Origin: Diplonema japonicum
Lineage: Eukaryota > Euglenozoa > Diplonemea > Diplonemida > Diplonemidae
Assembly (NCBI GenBank): GCA_964019335.1
Contig: OZ025746.1
Coordinates: 248,001-312,000 of the forward strand
DNA: 64,000 bases
Reading direction: 5' to 3'
The notes below the pieces were generated by a model. That model searched no databases. It saw nothing but the letters and a program-made list of their open reading frames with translations, and had not been told where the DNA came from. The translations under genes were made by a program, and so were the position numbers. Positions 60,501-64,000 of the stretch are shown here, in pieces (positions within the stretch are counted from its first letter, which is position 1; each line of letters starts with the position of its first letter).

Positions 60501-61798
60501 CCTCGGCACTCTGCTGCAGTCATCAACGTCCCGCCTCGGCTGCTTGGGGCATGCCACAGCCCCCTTAACCCCTCAAAATGGCGAGAAGCAGCCTCACAAT
60601 ACGTACTTTTCCTTTTCAATCGATTGTTATATTTGTACTAATAAAATATAGCGCGCATTCGACGGCACTGATCAAGCGACTGGCACCTTCCGAAGAAGGG
60701 CCTCCCACGTCCGCCGGGTTGAGCAGAGGATGCCCCGGGGCGGCCGTTCCAGTCTGATCATGTCGCACTATAATATATTTCTCATCTTCTAGAAGAAAAT
60801 GGGGTTTTTGCCCTCGTGGCTCGCCGGGCCAGCACTCTTACTTGCGTAAGCAGCCTCACAATACCGCCAGTGGGCTACGACACAGCTTTGGGATCTTGCT
60901 CAGGAATGGAATATTGACATTGCGGGCCATGAAACAAAGCAAATATCGATAAGTTGTCAACACATGAATGCACGTGCCCTTCCGGCAACGCAGAAGCACC
61001 CGGGCCACCCACAAGCGCCTTCGAACTAAGTGGTTCCGTGAAATTTTGAACCGTTCTCATCACGAACCAGCTAGCTTCTTGCGTTAAGAAAAATAGTCCC
61101 CCACAATAACCCCCAGGTGCCAAACCCCGTGGTCCCTGTTCAAAATGCAAAGGAATTGCTCGTAAGTGGCCAAAACCAGGCGAAAATCGACTTTTTGGTC
61201 AAAAAAGGGGTGTCATAATGGGTTAGGTAGGCTAGTACCCTGCACAGGCGTAACTGAGAAAAGCCCGTTGCACGACTACCATGTGACCCCCCCCACTCCG
61301 GTCCCAAAAAAAAAAAAAGAAAGGGGGTCGGGAATTATTTGGGAAATTTGGAGCGGAAAAATCCCCGAAAAAAAAAAAAGAATTATTTGGGAAAAAACAC
61401 ATTATTTGGGAAGGAATTATTCGGGCCCCCCCTTTACCTGGCACTGCTGTGACTTTGCAGATAGCACCTGCTTCGACAACGTTCGATTTCTTCCCCTTAG
61501 CGCGTTTGAACGTTAGCTTTTTGGTCACGACGACTGTTTGCCCGACTTGGTACTGTGGGGGGGGAGGGGGGGTTCTTTTTTTTTTCTTGTGACATACATC
61601 AAATTTTTTGCTGCCCTTCTGTTGTCCTTTGCCTTTCGCACCGATGTTAATCCCTCCCAGTGTGCCTCTTGGGTCCCCCTTCTGCATCTCCTCCAATTCC
61701 TGTTGGATCTGGTCCATAGCATCTTCATAACTGTCTACGTTGCTCTCTCCCTGCGTGTACGCTACCGCCACTAGGAACAACACACATAGATGCTTCAT
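57529..61798 (-). CDS. secreted SH3-like protein, three exons, split by a transposon-filled intron
   Basis: Exons are 61598-61798, 61438-61552 and 57529-57821 (202 aa). Introns are 61553-61597 (45 nt, GTATGT to ACAG, with an unusual C-rich tract) and 57822-61437 (3616 nt, GTAAAG to ACAG, phase 1). The phase of all joins agrees: ...CKVTAVP-G-DSENSVAEVSIQ. The signal peptide is MKHLCVLFLVAVAYTQG. A small beta-rich SH3-like part follows (YQVGQTVVVTKKLTFKRAKG, GAICKVTAVP). The C-terminal region is helical and Lys-rich (KAKKLPAMLKAWKGREKDLF). It has no membrane span, so it is probably luminal or secreted. I do not know the family. The 3.6 kb intron holds a pogo-like element and tRNA-like repeats. 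Confidence 0.75.
57887..58025 (+). other. tRNA-like sequence (degenerate)
   Basis: Two Pol III B-box matches, GGTTCGATCCC (57888-57898) and GGTTCAAACCC (58001-58011), lie 110 bp apart. The second follows a 7-bp hairpin CTTTGCC/GGCGAAG (57976-57982, 57992-57998) with GTA in its loop. No matching acceptor stem exists and a run of eight or nine G replaces the D-arm. This is probably a tRNA-derived repeat, not a working tRNA. Confidence 0.45.
58200..59400 (+). other. decayed mobile-element-like DNA in the SH3-like gene intron
   Basis: Complex sequence, unlike the homopolymer spacers. The plus-strand frame 58392-58706 includes PWFDDQPERNGDYETSSDDD and RPSKPFQPAESLRQRGLQMD, and it is followed by fragments rich in Gln, Ser and Lys. 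No conserved polymerase, integrase or transposase motif is visible. Its position directly before the 300-bp SINE-like repeat suggests an older element. Confidence 0.4.
59402..59703 (+). mobile_element. dispersed repeat with tRNA-like tail (SINE-like), copy 2
   Basis: Partner of 30087-30389. The A-box-like TGGTAGAGTGG is at 59606-59616 and the B-box GGTTCGAATCC at 59660-59670. The sequence after the shared part differs at once (CCACTTG here, GCGATCG there), which marks the 3' boundary near 59703. Both copies lie antisense in introns. Confidence 0.72.
59930..61434 (-). mobile_element. pogo-like DNA transposon, copy 2, at a 5' splice site
   Basis: A 1505-bp element flanked by TA (59928-59929, 61435-61436). 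Its ends match copy 1 (24236-27399): AAGGGGCCCCCCGAATAATCC at the left and its inverted counterpart at the right. On the minus strand it retains the Pro/Gln/Ser-rich transposase C-terminus (60380-60010) and pieces of the core (near 60600-60430). A different sequence fills 60600-61250, so it is non-autonomous. The right TA forms part of the donor GTAAAG of the SH3-like gene. Confidence 0.85.
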
Positions 61799-62241
61799 TT
61801 TTTTTTAAAAATTACCTCCTTTATTTTCTCTTTCTTTACGGGAGGGGTGGGGCAACTCACCTATTATAATTGAGGGGGGAGAAAAAAATCGAAGAAAAAA
61901 AAACAATAATAAGATGAGGAGCTAATGGTGGGGTGGGGTGGTAGTAGTCCAAGGGAGAGGGGAAGGAGGGGGGGGGGGGGGGGGGATGGTTGTGTTAAAA
62001 AAAAAGAAGAAAAATATAAAAAAAAAATAACCCTTTGACGGTCCTCAAAAGCATGTTAGGAGGAAAAAAAAAAAAAAAAAAAAAAAAAACAACACACAAA
62101 AAAAAAGAAGGGGGAACAAAAATAAATAAAGATACCCCCTTTCTCCTCTTCCATCCTCCAACCACACCTCATCTCGGTAGATTTTCTTTTTTTTTTCTTT
62201 TTTTTTTCTTCCCTTTTTTTATTTTTGTTTTTATTTTATAA
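61799..62241. other. intergenic spacer, low complexity
   Basis: Purine-rich, with a G run (61966-61985) and A runs. No gene is seen. Confidence 0.4.
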
Positions 62242-62314
62242 TTAGAATCGAGCCCTAACACCGTTGGGGGAGGTGGGGGAAGCTTGCTGAGTACTCCATG
62301 TGTCGGGTTCCTAG

Positions 62315-62348
<34 letters not shown>

Positions 62349-62820
62349 CACACACCTCCCCAACTATTCTCTGGTAAGGTGACCCCTTAGTTATGGCAAG
62401 CCTAAGCTGGGGGTCAGCCACTGCTGACCCAATGATGCCAAGTGCCAGGACGAAGAAATTCCAAAACCACGACCCAGATCTCAAGAACACAGCAACACAG
62501 CTGAGGGCAAGACCTGTAAAGCTGAATAGTGAGTACGCAATCACCATGTCAACGTCCATAGCCTTGTTCGCCATGTTAGAATTTCTATTATAGAGCCCAT
62601 CAAAGACAGTCTGGAACAACATCAGCAACGAGAAGATAAGCAGCCCACTCGCTATAAAATGTATGAAGCACCCTATCACCATCAATACCGTCTCTTTTGC
62701 ACCGCTACCAAAGATTGCCTTTTTTTTTTTTTTTTTTTTTTAATTGTGCCATACCTGCCCCAACACACTCAAGATAATGTACCCTGCGCCCACTCCTTTA
62801 TGTGCGTTATCCACGGCCAT
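62242..62820 (-). CDS. small four-span membrane protein, three exons
   Basis: Exons are 62755-62820, 62356-62718 and 62242-62310 (165 aa). Introns are 62719-62754 (36 nt, GTATGG to AAAG) and 62311-62355 (45 nt, GTGTGT to CTAG); both are phase 0. The start is MAVDNAHKGVGAGYIILSVL after an AGAGAAAA leader. Predicted spans are at about 10-28 (continuing across the first splice, GYIILSVLGQAIFG), 36-60 (MVIGCFIHFIASGLLIFSLL), 85-105 and 112-130 (FWNFFVLALGIIGSAVA). The tail is short and polar (EPDTWSTQQASPTSPNGVRA, then RF). No family is recognised; the size and layout recall small ER or vesicle proteins of the MARVEL/tetraspan kind. Confidence 0.72.
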
Positions 62821-63228
62821 TTTCTCTTTTTTTTTTGTTTTCTTTTTTTTTATTAAAGCCCCCTCTCCCCCAGCTCTTCTTTTTTTTTTTTTTTAAATTA
62901 GTTTTTTTTTTTGGTACGTGAGAAAAAAAATTGGGGGAAGGGACAGTACAAAAGGGAAAAGATGGTTGGATAAGGGCATATTTTTTTTTTTTTTTTTTCC
63001 TTCTTCAATTCATGGATTTTTTTTCCCTTTTTTCTTCTTCTTTTTTTTTTCTTTTTGCTATGGAAACAGCAAAAACAAGACAGGGGGGGGGGGACAATTT
63101 TTCCTTTTTTCCCTCTATTTTTTGGGGCAAATAAAAAAAAATGAAGCCCCTCCCCTCTTCAAAATGGAAATAAAGAAGAGAGGAACAAAAAAAAAAGAAA
63201 GAAAAAAAGGCATCTGTTTGTTAACAAA
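62821..63228. other. intergenic spacer, low complexity
   Basis: Long T runs on the plus strand. Nothing is recognised. Confidence 0.4.
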
Positions 63229-64000
63229 CTAAACAAGAACAACAAGGCACAACAAGCTAATCAGATATAGGTCATAAAGGGGAGGGGGGCTCCCAGCATC
63301 GATTGGAGCGGCACCCGCAGCAGGAGCAGTGAAAGGAACAGGGGTAGTGGTATTAGGTGTGTCCGTGACAAAGGGAGATGAAGTGGATGGGTAAGGGGTA
63401 GGAAGCACAGGGGGCGAAGTGGGCGGGGCAAGAACTGTAGCAGCATCCGGGGGCAAGTCAAAAGCAGCTGCAGTAGAAGAATTACCACTAGTTGGCAGTG
63501 CAAGCAGAGCTGTAGTAATCCCATCAATGGCATTGGCATCTGTGGGATTACTGATTTCAACTCTAAACTCGGCCAGAGGTGCGCACGGACAGGACTCTGC
63601 GACAACTACTGTTCCCTGCAGCATATCAGCACTCCTCCCTGCTGCCATTGCGTATCGCCTACACACTTTTTTATTCGCTCGATCCAAATCAGTTATCGGG
63701 GGCACTGCTTTAGCCCTTGCCTCCGGAATGTTGCACAACACCTCCAACACCACGTTGTCCGCTGCCCCCTGAAGATCGTTTTTCACCGACTCCTCAAACA
63801 GTGCCCTGTTGAATGTTTGCAAATCGACTGCCTTCCCCAACTGAAACACCGCCGTTGGGAACTTCCTCACCGGTGTGACGGGGACAGGTGTTGGGGGTGG
63901 TGCCGGTGTCTCGAAGTTTAGCTTTACCTGTATTTTTTTTTGTTTTTGTTTTGTTTTGTTTTTGTTTCTTCTTTTTTGTCATACCTCGAACGCGATTGAC
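63229..64000 (-). CDS. probable GPI-anchored surface protein, 3' part only
   Basis: The gene enters from the right edge. The last 16 nt of an upstream exon (63985-64000) are followed by an intron at 63928-63984 (57 nt, GTATGA to ACAG, phase 0). The terminal exon is 63229-63927 (232 codons plus stop). Splicing gives ...SIAFE-VKLNFETPAPPPTPVPVTP. A globular segment with paired Cys follows (CNIPEARAK..., VCRRYA..., AESCPCAPLAEFRVEI). Then comes a Pro/Thr/Ser-rich stalk (PPTSPPVLPTPYPSTSSPFV), a small-residue stretch (AGAAPIDAG), and a hydrophobic end LYDLYLISLLCLVVLV with no cytosolic tail. That is the pattern of a GPI-attachment signal, with a likely omega site among A/G/D/S before the hydrophobic end. 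Confidence 0.7.

Noticed and set aside
1-64000. CRISPR array, prophage or bacterial operon
   Set aside because: Spliceosomal introns and eukaryote-specific families (BEACH, PIG-T, uS3 form) show nuclear DNA; the tandem repeats at the left are snoRNAs.

Overview
This window is nuclear DNA from a flagellated, unicellular eukaryote with a dense genome. All 23 cellular protein-coding genes I can support (including one at each window edge) and the RNA array lie on the minus strand. Gene spacing is short, and homopolymer A/T and G/C runs fill the gaps. This strand polarity, the gaps that run from pyrimidine tract to AG to ATG, and a tandem array of identical snoRNA genes resemble the polycistronic, trans-spliced gene arrays of Euglenozoa (kinetoplastids, diplonemids, euglenids). 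Dinoflagellates and Perkinsus also have directional arrays. No spliced-leader gene is present, so the assignment is an inference. The 14 spliceosomal introns I resolved are mostly 36-57 nt, begin GTATG (11 of 14) or GTGTG (2), and are packed with A on the coding strand.

Layout from low to high coordinate (transcription runs right to left): the 5' end of ribosomal protein uS3 (1-71); a six-copy box C/D snoRNA array (147-1070); a PH-BEACH-WD40 protein; a helical-repeat unknown; a TEX47-like protein; an FBF1-like coiled-coil protein; uroporphyrinogen-III synthase; an F-box/ZZ zinc-finger protein; a double-domain AMP deaminase; four receptors of the mannose-6-phosphate receptor/Atg27 type (22.5-32.8 kb); a very small zinc-finger-like ORF; an unknown; a coiled-coil protein with an EF-hand-like start; a Q-rich coiled-coil/RG protein; two nearly identical polyamine/amino-acid permeases; a 2129-residue cysteine-rich surface protein; a TRIM-type RING/B-box/SPRY protein; an armadillo-like unknown; PIG-T; a secreted SH3-like protein split by a 3.6 kb intron; a small four-span membrane protein; and the 3' part of a probable GPI-anchored surface protein.

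Mobile DNA is concentrated inside introns. The last intron of the second receptor carries a pogo-like element, and a different DDE element is nested inside it. A second copy of the outer element sits exactly in the 5' splice site of the SH3-like gene. A 300-bp dispersed repeat with a tRNA-like tail occurs in two introns 29 kb apart, with fold-back elements nearby. The cellular genes point to a flagellate (FBF1, TEX47) that makes haem, sorts lysosomal cargo, and displays GPI-anchored and transmembrane surface proteins. Coordinates of multi-exon genes were worked out by hand from splice signals and phase.
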